Source of the DNA: Gammaproteobacteria bacterium
Lineage (GTDB): Bacteria; Pseudomonadota; Gammaproteobacteria; Thiohalospirales; Thiohalospiraceae
Reading direction: 5' to 3'
DNA: 7,401 nucleotides
NCBI GenBank assembly: GCA_014762485.1
Contig: JABURU010000119.1
Coordinates: forward strand, 1 to 7,401
The position numbers and the translations under genes are program-made. The notes under the pieces were generated by a model. The model saw only the letters and a program-made list of their open reading frames with translations, was not told the DNA's origin and did no database searches. Positions 1 to 4,643 of the stretch are shown here, one piece after another; position 1 is the stretch's first letter; each line of letters opens with the position of its first letter.

Positions 1-1037
1 GCAAGGGTTCGTTAAAAGTTCACAAGTTTGTTCCTCTCAATGGCACACCGGTTAATCCTATGGAGAAGGCCGCTATCCGGGAGCCGCTGGATGTTGGTGT
101 ACGAGCGATTAATGGCATGCTCAGCGTTGGCCGAGGTCAACGTATGGGCCTGTTTGCTGGTAGTGGTGTGGGCAAAAGTGTGCTGCTGGGAATGATGACG
201 CGCTTTACCAGTGCCGATGTAGTGGTGGTAGGACTCATTGGTGAACGTGGCCGCGAAGTAAAAGAGTTTATCGATAATATTCTCGGTAAAGAGGGTATGG
301 CCAGGGCTGTGGTGGTGGCCGCACCGGCGGATACATCCCCGGTATTACGTCTACATGGAGCCTCTTTGGCCACCAGCATTGCCGAATCCTTTCGCGATGA
401 AGGCAAGAATGTTTTGTTATTAATGGATTCACTTACCCGTTATGCGCAAGCGCAGCGTGAGATTGCCCTCGCCGTTGGTGAGCCACCGGCAACTAAGGGC
501 TATCCACCATCGGTGTTCGCCAAGTTGCCACAACTGGTGGAGCGTGCTGGTAATGGTAAGGAAGGGAGCGGTTCCATTACCGCTTTCTATACTGTACTAA
601 CAGAAGGAGATGATCAGCAAGATCCCATTGCTGACGCTTCAAGGGCCATACTGGATGGTCACGTAGTACTTTCACGGCAACTGGCCGAGTCGGGACAGTA
701 TCCCGCGATTGATATCGAACAATCCATCAGCCGAGTCATGACGGAAATTGTTAGCGAGAACCATTTAATGGCCTCCCGACGCTTTAAAGAGCTGTATTCA
801 AACTATCAACAAAGCCGTGACCTGATTTCTATTGGTGCTTACAGTCCGGGAACGGATCCCGAGATCGATGAAGCGATACGTTACCAGCCAGTACTGAAGG
901 CATATTTAATGCAAGGCATGCTAGAAAGCTCTGAATTATCAGTCAGCATACAGCAACTGTTACAGATGATGGGAATGGAAGAAGTCGCACCAACTACCGA
1001 ACTCAGTCCCCAAATGGCTGAAGCACCGCCAGGCTAA
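1..1037 (+). CDS. fliI: FliI, flagellar type III export ATPase (5' end outside the window)
   Basis: FliI is the cytoplasmic hexameric ATPase that works with FliH and FliJ at the base of the flagellar export gate, helping to feed substrates such as hook protein and flagellin into it. The frame is already open at base 3, and about 19 residues typical of FliI precede the Met codon at 60, so that Met is internal and the true start lies upstream. Counting from that Met, the Walker A loop GSGVGKS is at 34-40. GERGREV at 61-67 holds the likely catalytic Glu. The Walker B strand ends in Asp123 within LLLMDSLTR. PAIDIEQSIS at 215-224 matches the F1/V1 alpha/beta ATPase signature. About 345 residues are present, against roughly 440 for a full FliI. 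The C-terminal helical domain is complete and the stop is TAA. fliJ follows 16 nt later, so the two are probably cotranscribed. Nothing in the visible part looks damaged. Confidence 0.97.
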   Translation, partial: KGSLKVHKFVPLNGTPVNPMEKAAIREPLDVGVRAINGMLSVGRGQRMGLFAGSGVGKSVLLGMMTRFTSADVVVVGLIGERGREVKEFIDNILGKEGMARAVVVAAPADTSPVLRLHGASLATSIAESFRDEGKNVLLLMDSLTRYAQAQREIALAVGEPPATKGYPPSVFAKLPQLVERAGNGKEGSGSITAFYTVLTEGDDQQDPIADASRAILDGHVVLSRQLAESGQYPAIDIEQSISRVMTEIVSENHLMASRRFKELYSNYQQSRDLISIGAYSPGTDPEIDEAIRYQPVLKAYLMQGMLESSELSVSIQQLLQMMGMEEVAPTTELSPQMAEAPPG

Positions 1038-1053
1038 TGCTATACAGGTATAG

Positions 1054-1506
1054 ATGATGGCGAAAAAGAGCACACGTTTTAAGTCGGTAGTACGATATAC
1101 CGAATCGAAGGAAGATAAAGCTAAGCAGGATTTAGCCGCTAGCCAGCGTGACCTGCTGAATCATCAACAGCAATTACAGAGTCTTATTCAGTACCGCGAA
1201 GAGTATGCCCAGCAGTTTATTGCGACTGGTCAGAGAGGAATGAGTGCGGCTAGTCTACAGGACTATCATGGTTTTCTAAATAAACTGAAACAGGCGATAG
1301 ACCAGCAACAGAGGCTGGTGGAAGTGGCAGAAGATACCCTGGAAGTGAAAAAAAAGGCCTGGTTGAAAACTCGCACAGATAGTCAAAAGGTCAACCTGCT
1401 ACTGGATAAATATATCCTTGATGAACAAAGCCGCTTAGATAAGGCGGAACAAAAAGAGAGCGATGAACGCTCGCAGCGTAATGGTGGTCATGGCCTGACA
1501 GGCTGA
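1054..1506 (+). CDS. fliJ: FliJ, flagellar export chaperone (coiled coil)
   Basis: FliJ is the small coiled-coil stalk protein that sits in the FliI ring, contacts FlhA and recycles export chaperones. The 150-residue product has the usual FliJ size. It is basic at the N-terminus (MAKKSTRFKSVV) and almost wholly helical after that, rich in Gln, Glu, Lys and Leu with heptad spacing across roughly residues 10-140. No catalytic motif is expected. Two ATGs stand side by side at 1054 and 1057. The weak Shine-Dalgarno AGG at 1046-1048 leaves 5 nt to the first and 8 nt to the second, and the second gives the more family-like N-terminus, so 1057 is equally defensible. It sits just after fliI and ends with TGA. 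A run of eight A (1348-1355) within the codons for KKK creates a correctly phased A AAA AAG heptamer. Family assignment rests on length, composition and position, because FliJ is poorly conserved. Confidence 0.93.
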   Translation: MMAKKSTRFKSVVRYTESKEDKAKQDLAASQRDLLNHQQQLQSLIQYREEYAQQFIATGQRGMSAASLQDYHGFLNKLKQAIDQQQRLVEVAEDTLEVKKKAWLKTRTDSQKVNLLLDKYILDEQSRLDKAEQKESDERSQRNGGHGLTG

Positions 1507-1548
1507 TGTCGTTTCTCTATCCTTACTTTTTTCATCACTTTCTTTAGT

Positions 1549-1564
1549 TGGCACGCCCTTTGCA
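1549..1564 (+). promoter_or_regulatory. Sigma-54 (RpoN) -24/-12 promoter of fliK
   Basis: The sequence TGGCAC-GCCCT-TTGCA matches the sigma-54 consensus at essentially every conserved base. The GG (1550-1551) and GC (1562-1563) dinucleotides are separated by exactly 10 nt. It lies in the 71-nt gap between fliJ and fliK and points into fliK. Transcription should begin about 12 nt after the GC, near 1575. In polar flagellates such as Pseudomonas and Vibrio, sigma-54 with an activator of the FleQ/FlrA or FleR/FlrC type drives middle flagellar genes. I infer the same control here but cannot identify the activator site. Confidence 0.9.
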
Positions 1565-1591
1565 AATTCATTAAAAAATGATGAATAAAGT

Positions 1592-1597
1592 GGAGAG
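1592..1597 (+). promoter_or_regulatory. Shine-Dalgarno site that sets the fliK start
   Basis: GGAGAG lies 6 nt (counted from GGAG) before the ATG at 1602. The alternative in-frame ATGs at 1578 and 1581 fall only a few bases after the expected sigma-54 transcription start near 1575, so they would be leaderless and have no Shine-Dalgarno. The start at 1602 is therefore preferred. Confidence 0.75.
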
Positions 1598-1601
1598 CAT
1601 T

Positions 1602-2111
1602 ATGGCAGCAGTGATGAATTTACCCTCAGCCGGTAAAGTTTCTGCAGCAGCAAGTAACCACGCACCCTCATCCCAGGTGGATGATAGTGCTGCTGAGAGC
1701 TTTTCAAGCACGCTGGAAACCCAGTATGAGCGGGTTACGGCCAAACAAGAGAATAATCATCCTTCGAGCCGTTCGACAACGGGTGCCTCTGGGCCTGATG
1801 CAAACGAGCATCAGCCGTTATCCAATAGTAATAAAGTAGAAGAGACGGAAAGCGCTGCTACTGAAGAGGGATTAATTGGCCATTATGCGGCTCTGCCCAG
1901 CGGCAATGCTTTGCCGCAAGAGGCAATCAGTCGCCTGCAATTTATTATGGAACGGCAAGCAGATGCAGCCATGCAGGACGGTACGCTTAATACAAAGCAG
2001 TCGATAGCGGGACTAGTTAATGCAAATAATCAAGCCTCGGCAGAATCTGCTGTAACGGAAACCTCTACCTCTGTCTCGGCATCGGTATTAAATGCACGAC
2101 AATCCATGTAG
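1602..2111 (+). CDS. fliK: FliK N-terminal part, ending at an in-frame TAG
   Basis: FliK is exported during hook assembly. It measures hook length and then makes FlhB switch from hook to filament substrates. This open frame encodes 169 residues from the preferred ATG at 1602 (an in-frame ATG at 1578 would add 8). The product is Ser, Ala, Gln, Asn and Thr rich, with no predicted membrane segment or enzyme motif, as expected for the variable, largely disordered N-terminal secretion and ruler region of FliK. It ends at TAG 2109-2111, and the same frame continues with TCG and then ATG at 2115 into the conserved C-terminal domain. The two parts together span 483 codons excluding the two stops, a normal FliK length. 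I read this as one fliK gene interrupted by a nonsense codon. Whether a single protein, two pieces or nothing is made cannot be told from sequence. Assignment of this half depends on its linkage to the C-terminal half. Confidence 0.8.
   Translation: MAAVMNLPSAGKVSAAASNHAPSSQVDDSAAESFSSTLETQYERVTAKQENNHPSSRSTTGASGPDANEHQPLSNSNKVEETESAATEEGLIGHYAALPSGNALPQEAISRLQFIMERQADAAMQDGTLNTKQSIAGLVNANNQASAESAVTETSTSVSASVLNARQSM
2109..2111 (+). other. In-frame TAG interrupting fliK
   Basis: The reading frame is open from 1578 to 3053 except for this one codon. The flanking codons are TCC ATG before it and TCG ATG after it. Single-base ancestors include CAG, TGG, TCG, AAG and GAG, and the surrounding protein is too variable to choose among them. 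TAG is also the normal terminator of cheY, cheW and the parA-like gene here, so it is not generally a sense codon in this genome. Confidence 0.9.
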
Positions 2112-2114
2112 TCG

Positions 2115-3053
2115 ATGAACCAGGGTGTGAACCAGCTCACACCAGACATGGCCCATGTGGGTAAACTGAGTTCACAGTCGGCTCTAATAAAAGATCAACT
2201 TCCCGGGGTGAAAGGTCTGGATGTAGCCATGCAGGCCATGGCGGGTAAAGAACAGCTTAACGGGGATGTAAAAGGTTTATCTATCGCCGAAGAGGTGTTG
2301 GCTAATCGTTTAAACCTCGGCCAACAAAGCGGTAAAGACAGTAATAGTAGTGCCAATCAGCGAGGCTATGCCCAGTTATTAAGTCAGTCTGGTTATGAAT
2401 TAACAGAGGTGGCCAAAGGCACGAAGGTGGCATTTCAGGAGCTAATGGGCAAGCAGCTGGCGACGCAGGTTGCAAAGTCCACTCCTCAGGATATGAGCGC
2501 AAGCCTCTCTTCATTGAGTAATGGGTTGTTGTCAGCCGGAAGTAGTAGCACTACCGCTTCACAGGCTTTAACCATGGCGACACCATCTAGCACGGTAAGC
2601 GTCCCGGTAAATCAGCCTGGCTGGTCACAGAATATTGGTGAGCGACTACAATGGATGGTGAAACAGAATGTGCAAGAGGCAGAAATAAAACTAAATCCTC
2701 GTCACCTGGGGCCGATAGAAATAAAGATAGCGATTAACCAGGAACAACAGGCGGCGGTTAGCTTTGTAGCCAACCATGCCGTGACGCGTGATGCACTGGA
2801 TGCGGCGATCCCAAGGCTGCGTGAAATGATGAGTGAAGCCGGTTTCGAGCAACTGGATGTTAACGTATCACAACAGCAGCATCAGGAAGCCAGGCAACAA
2901 ACCGGTGACGATAATAATTCGGCGCATGGTCGCTCCGATTTCTCTGATACAACTGGTGGTATGGCTGGTGATGTGACACACGAAGAGGATGCCATGCTCG
3001 TAAGTCAGCAGACTGCGTATGGAGGCATTTCACTGCTGGATACGTATGCATGA
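2115..3053 (+). CDS. fliK: FliK C-terminal part with Flg_hook domain
   Basis: This 312-residue stretch begins at ATG 2115, in the same frame as and 3 nt after the TAG that ends the N-terminal part. Residues about 170-255 form the conserved FliK C-terminal (Flg_hook, substrate-specificity switch) domain. It opens with GWSQNIGERLQWMVKQ, carries the hallmark AEIKLNPRHLGPIEIKI (189-205), and closes with the helix around IPRLREMMSEAGF and the strand LDVNVSQQ. This domain contacts FlhB to change export specificity. The first 165 residues are Ser, Gln and Ala rich linker, and the last 55 are a polar tail. No Shine-Dalgarno is visible before 2115, so independent initiation looks poor. Restart by ribosomes terminating at 2111 is possible. 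The stop is TGA. This is probably the second half of one interrupted gene rather than a separate gene. Confidence 0.88.
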   Translation: MNQGVNQLTPDMAHVGKLSSQSALIKDQLPGVKGLDVAMQAMAGKEQLNGDVKGLSIAEEVLANRLNLGQQSGKDSNSSANQRGYAQLLSQSGYELTEVAKGTKVAFQELMGKQLATQVAKSTPQDMSASLSSLSNGLLSAGSSSTTASQALTMATPSSTVSVPVNQPGWSQNIGERLQWMVKQNVQEAEIKLNPRHLGPIEIKIAINQEQQAAVSFVANHAVTRDALDAAIPRLREMMSEAGFEQLDVNVSQQQHQEARQQTGDDNNSAHGRSDFSDTTGGMAGDVTHEEDAMLVSQQTAYGGISLLDTYA

Positions 3054-3174
3054 CACCCCCCCATTGACTAATGTTATAAAATGTATCGAATCTGACGATT
3101 TTGTGAAGAATTTGTAAACATGCCAGTCTGGGCAGGTTGCTAGCTTGATGGATGCGATATTGAATAGTACAACT

Positions 3175-3197
3175 ACTATATCGCTAAAGCTTATAGT
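3175..3197 (+). repeat. Inverted repeat upstream of the chemotaxis cassette
   Basis: ACTATA (3175-3180) and TATAGT (3192-3197) are perfect inverted copies separated by 11 nt, and an AAGCTT palindrome lies inside at 3187-3192. The arms are short and AT-rich, so chance is quite possible. It overlaps the -35-like half of the candidate sigma-28 motif, so a regulator site is conceivable. No terminator-like U-run follows it. Confidence 0.3.
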
Positions 3198-3211
3198 TAT
3201 AGGCATGATAG
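3185..3211 (+). promoter_or_regulatory. Possible sigma-28 (FliA) promoter for the STAS-che cassette
   Basis: TAAAGCTT (3185-3192) matches the FliA -35 consensus TAAAGTTT at 7 of 8 bases. After 11 nt, CATGATAG (3204-3211) matches the -10 consensus GCCGATAA at only 4 of 8, keeping the GATA core. The spacing is exactly right, but the GCC part is lost. Chemotaxis genes are classic late, FliA-dependent genes, so the placement makes sense. The predicted start near 3218 would leave almost no leader for the small ORF at 3222. Confidence 0.4.
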
Positions 3212-3221
3212 GGAGATTGGC

Positions 3222-3269
3222 ATGTATAACAGCGTATTGGCCTGCTTGCAGGCATATAACAATAACTGA
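3222..3269 (+). CDS. Possible 15-codon leader ORF
   Basis: ATG at 3222 opens a frame encoding MYNSVLACLQAYNNN and ending with TGA at 3267-3269. A good Shine-Dalgarno (AGGGAG, 3210-3215) lies 6 nt before the ATG. The TGA overlaps the GAGGA that serves the STAS gene, which suggests translational coupling. The peptide has no recognised family and no run of a single regulatory amino acid. A 15-codon ORF with a chance ribosome site is not rare, so this remains a candidate. Confidence 0.35.
   Translation: MYNSVLACLQAYNNN
3240..3253 (+). repeat. Short palindrome GCCTGC-TT-GCAGGC
   Basis: A perfect 6-bp inverted repeat with a 2-nt centre lies 25 nt before the STAS start. As RNA it could form a 5-bp hairpin with a 4-nt loop; as DNA it could be a dimeric regulator site. 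No U-run follows, so it is not a terminator. It lies inside the putative leader ORF, so pausing there could affect access to the downstream ribosome site. Confidence 0.35.
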
Positions 3270-3278
3270 GGAATAATA

Positions 3279-3551
3279 ATGGCATCTGTGACATTTGATG
3301 AAAGCGTTGATATTTCCCGAGTTGGTGTGCTGTACGAGAAACTCAAAGATGCGCTTGAAGGTTCTTCATCTATCGAACTGGACTTAGGCCAAATTAAGAA
3401 TATTGACGGCGCAGGAGTCCAGTTGATCTATGCGTTTTACAATACGGCTAAAACTCAAAATGTCTCCATTAGTTTTAAACACTCCTCAGATGCGTTTGTT
3501 TCTGCATTACGAATCATGGGTCTGGAAAATCGATTTGCACCAGACTTATAA
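3279..3551 (+). CDS. STAS-domain protein (anti-sigma antagonist / MlaB-like fold)
   Basis: This is a 90-residue single-domain STAS protein. STAS proteins such as SpoIIAA act as regulatory partners, often switched by Ser/Thr phosphorylation. The core pattern is present: strand SIELDLGQIKNID (31-43), then GAGVQLIYAF starting the central helix (44-53), then strand NVSISFKH (61-68) and a C-terminal helix. At the position of the phosphorylatable Ser in SpoIIAA (the D-S-S-G motif), this protein reads D43-G44-A45-G46. The target hydroxyl is missing, so control by phosphorylation there is unlikely. The start is supported by GAGGA (3268-3272) with 6 nt spacing. It is the first full-size gene of the chemotaxis cassette, 42 nt before cheY, and probably cotranscribed with it. 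STAS genes in che operons are known, but their role is poorly defined. A phospholipid-transport MlaB role is unlikely without mla neighbours. Confidence 0.85.
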   Translation: MASVTFDESVDISRVGVLYEKLKDALEGSSSIELDLGQIKNIDGAGVQLIYAFYNTAKTQNVSISFKHSSDAFVSALRIMGLENRFAPDL

Positions 3552-3593
3552 ACATTTTCCCTATATTTGAAGTAATTAATAAAGGACGGCGAA

Positions 3594-3956
3594 ATGACCA
3601 CAGTATTAACAGTAGACGACTCTGCCTCAATGCGACAAATGGTCAGCTTTACCCTAAAGGGCGCTGGCTATGACGTAACCGAGGCTAAGGATGGCGTTGA
3701 GGCTTTAGGTATTGCGAAGTCCAAGAGTTTTGATCTTGTGATTACAGATGTGAATATGCCGAATATGGATGGCATTACCCTGATTAAAGAATTGCGTACC
3801 TTACCTGATTTTAAATTTACCCCCATGCTGATGTTAACCACCGAATCTGGTACGGATAAAAAGAGTGAAGGTAAAGCCGCTGGCGCGACTGGCTGGATAG
3901 TGAAGCCCTTCAATCCAGATCAACTTTTGGCCACCATCAAGCGGGTAGTAGGATAG
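3594..3956 (+). CDS. cheY: CheY-type response regulator
   Basis: A stand-alone receiver domain of 120 residues, with no output domain. All key residues are present: the acidic pair D8-D9 that binds Mg2+, the phospho-acceptor D52 within VITDVNMPNMDG, T82 in place of E. coli Thr87, and K104 in IVKPF matching Lys109. The residue equivalent to the switch Tyr106 is Trp101, which is frequent in CheY proteins encoded next to cheA in large proteobacterial che clusters. It should accept phosphate from CheA His48 and either bind the flagellar switch or act as a phosphate sink. The sequence alone does not decide which. A strong ribosome site, AAAGGA (3581-3586), lies 7 nt before the ATG. It stops at TAG, 6 nt before cheA, and cheA's ribosome site overlaps the end of cheY. 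Confidence 0.95.
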   Translation: MTTVLTVDDSASMRQMVSFTLKGAGYDVTEAKDGVEALGIAKSKSFDLVITDVNMPNMDGITLIKELRTLPDFKFTPMLMLTTESGTDKKSEGKAAGATGWIVKPFNPDQLLATIKRVVG

Positions 3957-3962
3957 AATATT

Positions 3963-4643
3963 ATGTCTATTGACATGTCTCAGTTTCAGCAAACCTTCAT
4001 TGACGAGAGCCTTGAGGGATTGGACGATATGGAGAATATACTGCTCCAGTTAGAAGTTGGGGCAGTTGATGATGAAGAAATAAACTCTATATTTCGGGCG
4101 GCGCATTCCATCAAGGGTGGTAGTGCGACATTCGGCTTTGAACACGTAGCAAATTTCACCCACGTGCTGGAGACCTTGCTTGATGAAATGCGAGAAGGTC
4201 AACGGGATGTTACCCAGGAAGCGGTCAATCTACTGTTACAGAGTGTAGACATACTACGCTCTATGATTGCCGCCATTCAGGATGGCTCGGACTATGATGC
4301 CGAGCGCGCTGATACCATTCATAAGCAACTGGAAGACTTACTTGAGTCTGGAAGCACTAGCTCAACCGATAGCAACGTAACAGAACCTGTGAATGAAGGT
4401 GATGATGGTGGCAACGGCGGATGGGTAATTCAGTTCAAACCTCACTCTGACATGATGCAAACAGGTAATGATCCTGTACGTATGTTACGTGAGCTGGAAG
4501 AACTGGGTGAAGTTCAGATTGAGGTCGAAGATAAAAGCGTTCCAGAATTTTATTCTTTAGTTCCCGAAGACTGTTACCTGGCATGGACTATTACATTACT
4601 TAGTGAGTGCAAGCGCGAAGATACTGAAGTAATATTCGCCTGA
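3963..4643 (+). CDS. cheA: CheA N-terminal part (P1 HPt and P2-like region), ending at an in-frame TGA
   Basis: CheA is the chemotaxis histidine kinase of the receptor array. This part has 226 residues. The P1 phosphotransfer domain covers about 1-105, with phospho-acceptor His48 in FRAAHSIKGGSATFGF. A polar linker follows (about 128-152), then a P2-like regulatory region from 153 (GWVIQFKPHSDMMQTGNDPVRML) that is cut off at EVIFA by TGA 4641-4643. The next codons (VEAECDLEI) are the expected continuation of that domain's last strand, so the stop is inside a domain and not at a boundary. The start has AGGA (3950-3953) 9 nt upstream, within the end of cheY. If translation ends here, the product could still be phosphorylated on His48 in trans but could not itself catalyse, dimerise or join the array. 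Confidence 0.9.
   Translation: MSIDMSQFQQTFIDESLEGLDDMENILLQLEVGAVDDEEINSIFRAAHSIKGGSATFGFEHVANFTHVLETLLDEMREGQRDVTQEAVNLLLQSVDILRSMIAAIQDGSDYDAERADTIHKQLEDLLESGSTSSTDSNVTEPVNEGDDGGNGGWVIQFKPHSDMMQTGNDPVRMLRELEELGEVQIEVEDKSVPEFYSLVPEDCYLAWTITLLSECKREDTEVIFA
4641..4643 (+). other. In-frame TGA interrupting cheA
   Basis: This is the only stop in the frame from 3963 to 6041. The position lies in the motif VIFA-stop-VEAECDLEI. From memory, related CheA proteins have an aromatic residue (Phe or Trp) here. Trp is one transition away (TGG to TGA), so TGG is the simplest ancestral codon. TGA also properly terminates fliJ, fliK and cheA itself, so reassignment to Trp across the genome is unlikely. 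Confidence 0.9.

Noticed and set aside
60..62. ATG 60 as the fliI start
   Set aside because: Typical FliI sequence continues upstream in frame to the window edge, and the N-terminal domain would be missing.
2109..2111. Pyrrolysine or general amber recoding at the fliK TAG
   Set aside because: TAG is the ordinary terminator of cheY, cheW and parA in this window, and FliK has no role suggesting pyrrolysine.
3056..3062. A C7 tract after fliK as a phase-variation switch
   Set aside because: It lies after the stop codon and away from any recognisable promoter spacer, so length changes would have no clear effect.
3238..3252. A second sigma-54 promoter at TTGGCCTGCTTGCA
   Set aside because: The GG and GC dinucleotides are 7 nt apart, not the required 10.
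2109..4643. A-to-I mRNA editing (TadA) converting both stops to TGG
   Set aside because: Either stop could become a Trp codon by such editing, but neither lies in the TACG context known for bacterial TadA editing.
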